NCBI GenBank assembly: GCA_021820675.1
Contig: JAKADI010000055.1
Span: 1-8,119, forward strand
Reading direction: 5' to 3'
DNA length: 8,119 nt
From: Bacillota bacterium
GTDB lineage: Bacteria > Bacillota > Sulfobacillia > Sulfobacillales > Sulfobacillaceae
Below the pieces are notes generated by a model, which made no database searches, was not told where the DNA came from, and saw only the letters and a program-made list of their open reading frames with translations. Shown here piece by piece: positions 1-7,330 of this stretch (position 1 is its first letter; each line of letters opens with the position of its first letter). The position numbers and the translations under genes were made by a program.

Positions 1-283
1 CAAAATGCACTGGAAAGCTCAGATGTTCTTGCAAATACGTAGCCACCGGACGCAGGGAATCCTTGGGGTCATTCGATTTGGGACGTCCGCGATGACTTAT
101 GGCAATCACCCTGCCGCCTTGTTGAAGCAATTTGGTCAGTGTCGGCAACGCTCCTTGTATGCGGCTGTCATCTGTCATGGCATCGGTCATTGGATCCACG
201 GGAATGTTGAAATCAACGCGAACCAACACGCGTTTGCCCCGGATATCCCCTAGCTCGTCAAGGCGGCGAAATCGTCGACTCAC
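1..283 (-). CDS. pgk: Phosphoglycerate kinase, N-terminal part (cut by window edge)
   Basis: Glycolytic enzyme that transfers the acyl phosphate of 1,3-bisphosphoglycerate to ADP, in the cytoplasm. About 94 codons are visible and the rest lies beyond the left edge. Seen: VLVRVDFNIP at residues 19-28, the substrate-binding N-terminal signature with Asp24 and Asn26; TDDSRI at 37-42 with Arg41; and SHRGRPK at 63-69 with His64 and Arg67. All are standard PGK positions. Two small departures from the commonest form are Ile27 before the proline and SHRGRP rather than SHLGRP. The start is GTG at 283, one base after the gap stop codon, with only a weak purine-rich GGAAAAGGG upstream, so translation is probably coupled to gap. 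The gap-pgk order is typical of Gram-positive glycolytic operons. Confidence 0.95.
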   Translation of the reverse strand, partial: MSRRFRRLDELGDIRGKRVLVRVDFNIPVDPMTDAMTDDSRIQGALPTLTKLLQQGGRVIAISHRGRPKSNDPKDSLRPVATYLQEHLSFPVHF

Positions 284-284
284 G

Positions 285-1403
<1,119 letters not shown>

Positions 1404-1410
1404 TCACACA

Positions 1411-1431
1411 GATTAAGGCCAGTCCTTAATC
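1411..1431. repeat. 8-bp inverted repeat over the phoU stop codon
   Basis: GATTAAGG and CCTTAATC form a perfect 8-bp stem around a 5-nt spacer, and the phoU TAA lies within one arm. No T-run follows on either strand, so it is not a standard intrinsic terminator. It could be a 3'-end stabilising hairpin of the pst-phoU transcript, a weak terminator, or a protein-binding site upstream of gap. Confidence 0.55.
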
Positions 1432-2082
1432 ATTCAATTCCTGTCGCCGGCCTGTCACCATATAAATGACCCATTCTCCGAGATTGGTCGCATGATCGGC
1501 CACCCGCTCGATGTAATTGGCAACGAATAAAAGATAGGTGCCTTGGCCAATGGCTTCAGGCTGAGAACGCATAATCTCCAGAAGTTCGCGAAATACCCGG
1601 GCATACAAATGATCGACGGCGTCATCTAGCCGAATCATCGTCATCGCCTCTTCGATACTGCGATGAATATACGCATTTAAGGCGAGACGAACCATGGAAC
1701 TAGTCACCCGAGCCATTTCGGGGATATCGATTAAGGGCTTGACTAAGGGCTCATGGTTGAGTCTGACGGTAACCTTGGCAATATCGGCGGCATGATCGGC
1801 CATGCGTTCGAGATCCGTAATAATTTTGAGCACCGTGGACACCACGCGCAAATCACTGGCTAAGGGCTGTTGCAGCGCCAACAGGGTGAGGCAACGACGC
1901 TCTATATCCATTTCCATCGCATCTACGCGGTCATCATCGGCGATCACCTGGTGGGCCAAAACAACATCTTGTTCGGTCAGCGAACGCACCGCACGCCGCA
2001 ATTGATCTTCCACCAGGGCTCCCATACGGATGAGTTCCTGTTCGAGATCCGTTAACTCATGATGAAATGTCTGCCGCACCAT
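1426..2082 (-). CDS. phoU: Phosphate transport system regulator PhoU
   Basis: Cytoplasmic negative regulator that links the Pst transporter to the PhoR kinase and keeps the Pho regulon off when phosphate is plentiful. The protein is 218 aa, normal for the family, and all helical in appearance. It contains two PhoU repeats, each with the metal-binding E/D-x3-D helix: ERMADHAAD at 92-100 and ERVADHATN at 192-200. A third acidic stretch, DDDRVDAME, is at 49-57. The ATG at 2082 has AGAGGAG 8 nt upstream (2091-2097). It follows pstB by 32 nt and is the last gene of the pho-pst operon. The stop codon lies inside an inverted repeat. Confidence 0.96.
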   Translation of the reverse strand: MVRQTFHHELTDLEQELIRMGALVEDQLRRAVRSLTEQDVVLAHQVIADDDRVDAMEMDIERRCLTLLALQQPLASDLRVVSTVLKIITDLERMADHAADIAKVTVRLNHEPLVKPLIDIPEMARVTSSMVRLALNAYIHRSIEEAMTMIRLDDAVDHLYARVFRELLEIMRSQPEAIGQGTYLLFVANYIERVADHATNLGEWVIYMVTGRRQELND

Positions 2083-2114
2083 GCGAAAAACTCCTCTGCG
2101 CCATACTAAACCGA

Positions 2115-2900
2115 TTAATCAAAGCGTCCAGTCAAAAATTCTTCGGTTCGCTTCTCTTTTGGGGCTGTAAAAATGTCTTGAGTATAGCCCATTTCAATGA
2201 GACGCCCTTGCTCGAAAAACGCCACGACATCCGATACCCTGGCAGCTTGTTGTAAGTTATGCGTAACGATGATCATCGTGTAGTGGGACTTGAATTGGAC
2301 AATCAGTTCTTCAATTTTAGCGCTGGATACCGGATCCAAAGACGCGGTTGGCTCATCCAATAATAGCACCTCGGGATGCACAGCCAAAGCTCTGGCAATA
2401 CATAACCGCTGTTGTTGCCCCCCTGACAGCGTCTCGGCGTTACGGCGCATTTTTCCCCGCACCTCGTCCCATAAAGAGGCCTGCTTCAGGCTATCTTCCA
2501 CCGTCTTGCGCAACTGTGCCGACGATTTGATGCCAAAAATCCGGGGCCCGTAGGCTACATTATCGAAAATCGTCATAGGAAACGGGTTGGGATGCTGAAA
2601 CACCATGCCTACCGCCCGCCTCAAGCCCGTAACGTCAACGTGATCATCGAAGACATCGAAGTGCCCAATCCTTACCGCCCCCTCAACCCGTACACTCGGC
2701 AAGCGCTCGATCATCCGGTTTAACACTCTCAGGAAGGTGGACTTGCCGCACCCTGAAGGCCCAATGATGGCCATGACTTGTCCCGCGCCTAAATACAGAT
2801 TAATGTTCTGTAATGCGGGCATTTGGTTATACCACACCGAAAGTTGGCGGACTGCGATATCCGGTGCGCCTCCCACATCGCGTCCCGCGTTCTTCATCAT
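2115..2900 (-). CDS. pstB: Phosphate ABC transporter ATP-binding protein PstB
   Basis: ATPase subunit that powers phosphate import through PstC-PstA at the inner face of the membrane. At 261 aa it is full length. Seen: Walker A GPSGCGKST at 47-55; Q-loop at Gln102 followed by the PstB-typical HPNPFPM; ABC signature LSGGQQQRL at 158-166; Walker B VLLLDEP at 178-184 with catalytic Glu183; D-loop SLDP; and switch His214 in VTHN. The start is the first of two tandem ATG codons at 2900. No ribosome binding site precedes it: the preceding bases form a small CCCG/CGGG hairpin directly against the ATG. The stop of the upstream 108-aa ORF overlaps the first ATG as ATGA, so coupled translation is the likely route. 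A GTG at codon 9 is a weaker alternative start. This is the only pst gene separated from its predecessor by a large insertion. Confidence 0.96.
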   Translation of the reverse strand: MMKNAGRDVGGAPDIAVRQLSVWYNQMPALQNINLYLGAGQVMAIIGPSGCGKSTFLRVLNRMIERLPSVRVEGAVRIGHFDVFDDHVDVTGLRRAVGMVFQHPNPFPMTIFDNVAYGPRIFGIKSSAQLRKTVEDSLKQASLWDEVRGKMRRNAETLSGGQQQRLCIARALAVHPEVLLLDEPTASLDPVSSAKIEELIVQFKSHYTMIIVTHNLQQAARVSDVVAFFEQGRLIEMGYTQDIFTAPKEKRTEEFLTGRFD

Positions 2901-2913
2901 CCCGTTGCGCGGG
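2901..2913 (-). promoter_or_regulatory. Small hairpin directly before the pstB start
   Basis: CCCG and CGGG (2901-2904 and 2910-2913) pair around a 5-nt loop, ending on the base next to the pstB ATG. It occupies the position where a ribosome binding site should be. This supports coupled rather than independent initiation of pstB. The stem is only 4 bp, so the effect is inferred. Confidence 0.4.
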
Positions 2914-2916
2914 AAA

Positions 2917-2936
2917 CCCGGGCCTTCAGGCCAGGG
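2917..2936. repeat. Right-end-type hairpin of the IscB-like element
   Basis: Stem CCC-GGCCT with AGGCC-GGG, a 2-nt loop and one mismatch; the core GGCCTTCAGGCC (2921-2932) is a near-perfect palindrome. Subterminal hairpins of this kind are what Y1 transposases (TnpA) recognise at IS200/IS605 ends. It lies 16 nt from the pstB start codon. Confidence 0.6.
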
Positions 2937-3230
2937 CGGGATAGCGCGTTAGGCTTGGCCTGTCCCATTCCCGCTACTCCTTTCTCTGAGGCGATCTTTG
3001 TGAGGGGATACTCATAGTCGTCCGTTCGCTGGATGCGGGTGCAGAAGCGTTGAGCGATCCCTGGGATGAGCCCGGATGCGGATCGGAGATTAACACTGCC
3101 GCTGGCCCCAACCGCCACGCGCTTCCTATACGTGCCCATTTTCTTGCCCTTGGTGACAACGGCGTGGGCCCTGTCCCCGGTCTGGCATCCTCGAACTGGC
3201 TTTTGTTGCACAAGCACGGCCATATCGTGA

Positions 3231-3237
3231 CTCCTTT
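3231..3237 (-). promoter_or_regulatory. Ribosome binding site of the IscB-like ORF
   Basis: AAAGGAG lies 7 nt before the ATG at 3223. It is stronger than any signal at the longer in-frame GTG at 3292, so the 108-aa start is preferred. It is also the nearest good initiation signal upstream of pstB. Confidence 0.75.
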
Positions 3238-3367
3238 CGTCGTTATGGACGCTTGGAAGCATCCCAGGATGGGTCTTCTCACCTAATGCCACCGTAGCGG
3301 ATCTGATTGCGGTTCCTGGTCAACCTTGAGCTTTTGAGTTTCCTCTCAAACTCCGCTCTTCAGAACA

Positions 3368-3380
3368 GGGCTATTAACCC
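3368..3380. repeat. Short inverted repeat after pstA
   Basis: GGGCTATTAACCC pairs as a 5-bp stem with one wobble pair and a 3-nt loop. It lies 26 nt after the pstA stop and has no T-run. It may belong to the left end of the element or to the original operon; I cannot tell which. Confidence 0.3.
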
Positions 3381-3406
3381 GTCTTTCTGACACATGTTGG
3401 CGACTT

Positions 3407-4267
3407 TCAAGCCTTCATCCACTGCGCCATTTTCTGGCTTCCCCACAACACCATCAACACCAAAATCAACAACACGAGCCCCGTCGCAGCCGCTTCTTGA
3501 TCCGCATGGGCTGTAAGCCCTTCGGTGCGCACATACCATAAATGCACCGCAAGCGTTTCGCCTGGCGCTGTTAAGGAAAATTTTTTCCCCACGTTCAACC
3601 CGGCTGTATAAATCAGCGCCGCGGTTTCGCCCATCAACCGGGCGACGGCCACCCCCGTTTGCTCAATAATATCAGCGCCGGCAACGGGCAGTATCAAGCG
3701 GATAATCGTTTGCCAGCGGGAAGCGCCCAACGCCCACGACGCTTCTCGCCAACTATCGGGGATTTGCCTTAGCACCTGAACCATCAAAGCGATGGAAAAT
3801 GGCCAGTTAATTATAGACAGTGCCACAATCCCGCTACCGACCGATACCGGCCAATGCCAGTGAGCAATTGCGACGTCAACGACAATCAACCCTATTATCA
3901 TAGTCGGTAAACTCAACAAAATTTGCAAGCCTGGATCAAACCACCGGGCGAACTGGCTGCCGTGGTCATATTCCACACGGTAAATGGCATTAAGCAATGC
4001 CAAGGGCAACGAGATGAACTGAGTGATCCCCACCATAACGACGGTGTTAACGATTTCGGGACCCACCCCCCCGCTGCCCAACTCTTGTGGTCGTCGAAAC
4101 ACAAAAGCCAGGTTCAACCAAGGCGCTCCTTGCACAATCAGCGGAATGATTACGGATAAGAGCAAGGTCAAAGTCAACAGGGCTATACCGGCCAGCATAA
4201 AATGGCCAACACGGCCCTGAGCCGTCGGTTTCAACATTTTTCCACGCTGAGAACCCCGCGTTATCAT
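3407..4267 (-). CDS. pstA: Phosphate ABC transporter permease PstA
   Basis: Membrane subunit that forms the phosphate channel with PstC. It is 286 aa from ATG 4267, the usual length. The open frame extends 97 codons further upstream, but that stretch lies inside pstC and makes no sense as permease. The ATG at 4267 overlaps the pstC stop as ATGA. Seen: a first membrane segment at about 24-46; a GPEIVNTVVMVG segment start near 69-80; a segment around 115-135; the EAA loop (EASWALGASRW, then LILP) at 175-194, which docks the PstB ATPase; RLMGETAALIYTAG at 210-223, typical of PstA; and a last membrane segment at about 262-276. A 506-bp gap follows before pstB, unlike the tight junctions upstream. 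Confidence 0.95.
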   Translation of the reverse strand: MITRGSQRGKMLKPTAQGRVGHFMLAGIALLTLTLLLSVIIPLIVQGAPWLNLAFVFRRPQELGSGGVGPEIVNTVVMVGITQFISLPLALLNAIYRVEYDHGSQFARWFDPGLQILLSLPTMIIGLIVVDVAIAHWHWPVSVGSGIVALSIINWPFSIALMVQVLRQIPDSWREASWALGASRWQTIIRLILPVAGADIIEQTGVAVARLMGETAALIYTAGLNVGKKFSLTAPGETLAVHLWYVRTEGLTAHADQEAAATGLVLLILVLMVLWGSQKMAQWMKA

Positions 4268-5112
4268 GTCCCACTTCCTCGCAACCGGTATTGCAGCCAC
4301 ACAATAACCGTCATCAAAATCAGCAGCCACAACGCCATAAAGTCGAGAACATGATGGCCGGGCACACCCACCGGTAACAACGGCAGATCCGTTAATAATT
4401 GTGTCGTCAAAGTCGATGCGGGATGAAGTAAGGACGTTATCCGCACCTGTCCGCCGATAACCATTTGCACCGCAATCGTTTCTCCCAAGCCCCGAGCCAC
4501 GGCAATTAACGCGGCCTGTACGATGCGGGGCCGTGCCGCCGGCAAAATAATATGCCATAGGGTCTGGTCCTCGCTGGCGCCTAGCCCGATCGACCCCTCG
4601 ATGTAAGATTCAGGGACATGGCGCAAGGCATTGAGTGACAAGATGCTAAACGTCGGCACGATCATTAACGCCAAAACGATGCTGGCCGATAGGGGCCCAT
4701 ACCCCGAGGTGTGGCTTAAACGTCTAATCCCGGGAACAACCACGGTTAACCCCCACCAGCCGTAAAGGACCGACGGTACAGAAACAAATACGGTTAGGAA
4801 TCTTACGAATTGCTGTTGCCACTTGCCTTGCAAGATCCTGGATCCCAACACCCCCAACGCAAGACTGCCCGGTATGGCCAACACTAAAGCCAGTAGCGTC
4901 ACGGTAATGCTTCCGACAATAAACGATCCAATGCCAAAGTGCGATTGGAGAGGATCCCACTGAAATGACGCAACAGAGGAGACAAATCCATGGGTTTGAA
5001 CAAAGTGCCAGGCCCCGCTGACAATGATGGCGATAAGCACAATCCATATGGCTGCAAAAAGGGCCATGCTCACGTAAGTGACCTGGTCCATAGCCTTGTC
5101 GATCTTCAACAT
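4264..5112 (-). CDS. pstC: Phosphate ABC transporter permease PstC
   Basis: Membrane partner of PstA in the phosphate importer. It is 282 aa. Seen: membrane segments at about 12-33, 61-90, 103-128 and 142-160; the EAA loop EGSIGLGASEDQ, then HIILPAARPRI, at 172-197; ARGLGETIAVQMVIGG at 206-221, highly typical of PstC; and a final segment at about 256-275. The ATG at 5112 has GAGGAGGG 6 nt upstream (5119-5126), the strongest ribosome binding site inside the operon, which may raise permease output. It overlaps the pstS end by 7 nt and the pstA start by 4 nt. Confidence 0.95.
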   Translation of the reverse strand: MLKIDKAMDQVTYVSMALFAAIWIVLIAIIVSGAWHFVQTHGFVSSVASFQWDPLQSHFGIGSFIVGSITVTLLALVLAIPGSLALGVLGSRILQGKWQQQFVRFLTVFVSVPSVLYGWWGLTVVVPGIRRLSHTSGYGPLSASIVLALMIVPTFSILSLNALRHVPESYIEGSIGLGASEDQTLWHIILPAARPRIVQAALIAVARGLGETIAVQMVIGGQVRITSLLHPASTLTTQLLTDLPLLPVGVPGHHVLDFMALWLLILMTVIVWLQYRLRGSGT

Positions 5113-5942
5113 GGTGAACCCTCCTCGGACCCTAGGGGATAAATGCCAAATCGAGGCCGCCTCGGATCATTCGCCAGATACTCGGCCAAACTAATGACGA
5201 GTGCTCTTGTCTCCCTTCGTATGTACACTGCCGGTTCCGCATAAAGCTTCCGGTTTGACGCTTTCTCCGGCGGTTTCGCTCTATTCCCTACCGCCATAAT
5301 CTGCACACGCCACAAAGGCATCACCGCCTCGACATAACCAATGGCCCCGGGCGTGTCGGCAACGGTTTTGATGACGGCCCCGTTAGAGAGTTGAATGATA
5401 CTGTGTGCCGAAAATTGCGACCGGCCCATAAGCCGGGTCTGTACCACTTCCCGTGCTCCAGAACTTAAAGGGCGCGATACCACCACGACAGGCAAATTGT
5501 TGCCCCCGACGTCTCGCCAATTGGTAATGGTTCCGTGAAAGAGCTGCCGGGTTTGATCACATGCAATTTGCTTCACCCCAACACCTTGGTGCGCGACAAT
5601 CACGATGGGAAGCCTCCCTAGCACATAGCGCCGTACGGGAACCCCAATGTAACCAGGAGGCGGCATGACATCCGCTAATGCAATATCCACCTGCCCTGTG
5701 GCCAAAGCTCTTAAGCCGGCATACGATCCTCCGCCACTGACTGCAACGTGGACGGGCCCGTACTGTCTTTCCCATTGGGGCAGAACGGCTTTGACATAGC
5801 CCAAGCATGAACTCGCGCCCATAATCGTCATCCGTGGGACGACCAGTGGCCGCCGGTTGAACAAATCACCGAAAGATCTCCCCGATGCCAGCAATGGCCC
5901 CCATATCAGGCCCATAATCAGTTGACGGCGTGAAAAAATCAT
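5106..5942 (-). CDS. pstS: Phosphate-binding protein PstS, with Tat-like N-terminus
   Basis: Extracytoplasmic receptor that hands phosphate to PstC-PstA. It is 278 aa, close to the family's usual length. Family marks: TIMGASSCLGYVKAVLPQWE near 39-58; SGGGSYAGLRAL at 69-80 followed by GQVDIALAD (83-91); TITNWRDVGG at 138-147; SSGAREVVQTR at 160-170 in place of the usual SGT phosphate loop; and PGAIGYVEAVMP at 198-209. The N-terminus reads SRRQLIMGLIWGPLL, a twin-arginine motif followed by a short hydrophobic stretch, so export by Tat is possible. There is no lipobox cysteine near the signal, unusual for a Gram-positive PstS, which is normally a lipoprotein. The start overlaps the phoR stop as ATGA. 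Sequence conservation is weaker than for the other pst genes, but position and motifs make the call firm. Confidence 0.9.
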   Translation of the reverse strand: MIFSRRQLIMGLIWGPLLASGRSFGDLFNRRPLVVPRMTIMGASSCLGYVKAVLPQWERQYGPVHVAVSGGGSYAGLRALATGQVDIALADVMPPPGYIGVPVRRYVLGRLPIVIVAHQGVGVKQIACDQTRQLFHGTITNWRDVGGNNLPVVVVSRPLSSGAREVVQTRLMGRSQFSAHSIIQLSNGAVIKTVADTPGAIGYVEAVMPLWRVQIMAVGNRAKPPEKASNRKLYAEPAVYIRRETRALVISLAEYLANDPRRPRFGIYPLGSEEGSPC

Positions 5943-7330
5943 CCATCATCCCGCTCACTCTCACTCTCGAATTCCGGCAACCACAGCAAAAAATCGGTCC
6001 CCGCTCCTACCGCACTTTTTACTTCTATGCGGCCACGATGCAGTTCCATAATATGTTTGACAATTGCTAATCCCAATCCGGTCCCGCCTGAGGCCCGGGA
6101 ACGGGCACGATCGACCCGGTAAAAACGTTCAAAGATTCGCGGCACGTCCTGGGGAGGGATCCCAATTCCCGTATCTTTAATGGATACACCAACCATATGA
6201 TTGGCGATATCCAGAGCCATATCTAGTGTTATCACTCCTCCCGCCGGAGTATACTGCACCGCGTTGGAGACCAGATTCATGAAAACTTCAGCCAACAAAT
6301 CCGGATCGCCGGCAATGAGCGGCATATGCGACGGAATATGGTTTTCCAATGTCAAATGCGCACCCTGAACGCGCGGACCAAGCTTGACGGCAACCGATTC
6401 GATCAATACCGGCACATCAACACCCTGACGGGTCATAGGCATCGAGTGATGTTCCATGCGTGACAGAGTCAATAAATCATCAACAAGACGGCTCATCCGC
6501 GTGGCTTCTTCATGGATTAACTCCAAGAATCGACGCCCCGAAGGATCGTCCGGATTATCCAATAATGTCTCGGTAAATCCGCGAATCACGGTCAGCGGCG
6601 TTTGCAGTTCATGACTGACATTGGCTACGAAATCTTGTCGCATGCGTTCGACTTGTTTTTGCGCCGAAACATTGCGCGCAACCAATACCGCGCCCAGACC
6701 TCCAATCGGCTGATTTAAGGCTCCCACCGTCACTTCTACCACAAAACTCTCGTTATCCGGCGGGCTCCATAAAATGGTATCCGTTCCGCCCTCCCGTGTC
6801 ACTTTAGTGACGGCATCATCCAAAGCCTTATCCCGAATCACTTCTAGCAGGTGTTTACCCGTGACCGGTTCGTCGCCCAGCCCGAACAGTTCGTAAGCAG
6901 CCTGGTTAATGAGAGTAATACTGAGACCATGCCCAAGAATGATGATGCCGTTGGCCATACTACTAAGAATCGCTTCCAGCCTCTCTTTATCTTGCTGCAG
7001 ATCGTCCGAGCGTTCCGCCAAAACTTCCGCGACCCGGTTCATGCCGTGGGCCAATGAGTCCAAAGGATCCGCTTGATCGAGATAGACCCTGGCCTGTAAG
7101 TCTCCCGAAGCCCATCTATCCACCGTTTCGGTGAGTTGCACCACGGTTTCGTCCAACAAGCGATCCCGTTGCCTCAACCATGACGCAAAGTGAATGGCCC
7201 AGATCCATGCGATAACATAGAGCACCACCGCTTCCCAGGGACCGTGGGGCGACCTGACGATGACGGTGCCAATGGTGGCGATTAATAAAATAACGAGAGG
7301 CAACAAAAAACACCGGTTGCACCTCTTCAT
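5939..7330 (-). CDS. phoR: Phosphate regulon sensor histidine kinase PhoR
   Basis: Membrane histidine kinase that phosphorylates PhoB when phosphate is scarce. It is 463 aa. Order of parts: two membrane segments (about 7-25 and 33-51) joined by a very short outside loop; a HAMP-like linker to about 105; a PAS domain at about 115-225; HisKA with the H-box FVANVSHELQTPLT, phosphoacceptor His240; and the ATPase domain with N-box NLVSNAVQYTP (352-362), G1 DTGIGIP (386-392), F-box FERFYRVDRARS (400-411) and G2 GGTGLGLAIVK (415-425). With no room for an outside sensor domain, signal input probably comes from PstSCAB-PhoU through the PAS domain, as in the E. coli type. The ATG overlaps the phoB stop (ATGA) and the gene ends overlapping pstS. 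Confidence 0.95.
   Translation of the reverse strand: MKRCNRCFLLPLVILLIATIGTVIVRSPHGPWEAVVLYVIAWIWAIHFASWLRQRDRLLDETVVQLTETVDRWASGDLQARVYLDQADPLDSLAHGMNRVAEVLAERSDDLQQDKERLEAILSSMANGIIILGHGLSITLINQAAYELFGLGDEPVTGKHLLEVIRDKALDDAVTKVTREGGTDTILWSPPDNESFVVEVTVGALNQPIGGLGAVLVARNVSAQKQVERMRQDFVANVSHELQTPLTVIRGFTETLLDNPDDPSGRRFLELIHEEATRMSRLVDDLLTLSRMEHHSMPMTRQGVDVPVLIESVAVKLGPRVQGAHLTLENHIPSHMPLIAGDPDLLAEVFMNLVSNAVQYTPAGGVITLDMALDIANHMVGVSIKDTGIGIPPQDVPRIFERFYRVDRARSRASGGTGLGLAIVKHIMELHRGRIEVKSAVGAGTDFLLWLPEFESESERDDG

Larger units (their letters stand above)
2897..3223 (-). pseudogene. Internally deleted IscB-like ORF (N-terminal tip fused to C-terminal domain)
   Basis: A 108-aa basic ORF starting at ATG 3223, with AAAGGAG 7 nt upstream. 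The first residues, MAVLV, match how IscB proteins start. From about residue 7 the sequence reads like the IscB C-terminal domain that follows the HNH and RuvC parts: RGCQTGD, AVVTKGKKMGTY, RVAVGASGSVNL, then GIAQRFC and IQRTDDYEY, against the family pattern GFQTGD..GK..GT..GRVAVR.SGSF.I...GI...C..I.R.DGY.Y. The RRXRR, RuvC, bridge-helix and HNH parts are all missing, so it cannot be a nuclease. The tail PGLKARVSRATG is translated from the right-end hairpin. The frame is nevertheless open from a good start to a stop that overlaps the pstB start, so it may be translated, perhaps kept for coupling. The family assignment is from memory of sequence patterns and would need a profile search. Confidence 0.7.
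2901..3380 (-). mobile_element. Non-autonomous IscB/IS200-IS605-type element remnant between pstA and pstB
   Basis: This gap interrupts an operon whose other junctions from phoB to pstA overlap by 4 to 7 nt. In minus-strand order it holds a structured leader (about 3380-3224), a deleted iscB ORF (3223-2897), and a right-end-type hairpin (2917-2936) whose core GGCCTGAAGGCC, followed by GGGTTTCCCGCGC, resembles the subterminal hairpins of IS200/IS605-family elements. No transposase gene is present. The order of leader, ORF start, ORF end and right end suggests a derivative made by internal deletion of a full iscB element. Boundaries are approximate: the right end is near 2901-2910 and the left end is somewhere in 3355-3400. 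No target duplication is expected for this superfamily and none was seen. Confidence 0.6.
3224..3380 (-). ncRNA. Possible omega-RNA-like structured leader of the IscB element
   Basis: In iscB loci the guide RNA scaffold lies directly upstream of the iscB start, with the guide at its 5' end. Here the same position holds several nested stems on the minus strand: an outer GAGC/GCTC (3355-3358 with 3328-3331) enclosing GAGTTT/AAACTC (3348-3353 with 3336-3341); GGTT/AACC (3311-3325); and GCAT/ATGC enclosing AGG/CCT (3259-3289). It then runs into an AAAGGAG ribosome binding site and ATG, as in known omega-RNAs. If real, the guide would lie near 3359-3380, next to the pstA end. No covariance model was run, and the structure is only eye-folded. 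Confidence 0.4.

Noticed and set aside
5..253. 82-aa plus-strand ORF at the left edge
   Set aside because: It is antisense to the clearly recognisable start of pgk.
2917..2940. Intrinsic terminator before pstB
   Set aside because: The hairpin is GC-rich, but no T-run follows on the minus strand and pstB and phoU continue downstream.
2974..3282. 102-aa minus-strand ORF in a second frame of the same gap
   Set aside because: It overlaps the IscB-like frame, which has the strong ribosome binding site and family motifs; this frame has neither.
3050..3286. 78-aa plus-strand ORF in the pstA-pstB gap
   Set aside because: It is the reverse of the IscB-like ORF and its leader, has no ribosome binding site and shows no recognisable motif.
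2901..3406. Group II intron or riboswitch in the pstA-pstB gap
   Set aside because: A GAGC-rich stretch near 3068 briefly suggested intron domain V, but the required stem-loop pairing and intron ends are absent, and the IscB reading explains more of the region.
4268..4558. 97-codon N-terminal extension of PstA
   Set aside because: It lies inside pstC in another frame, looks nothing like a permease, and the ATGA overlap start at 4267 gives the standard length.
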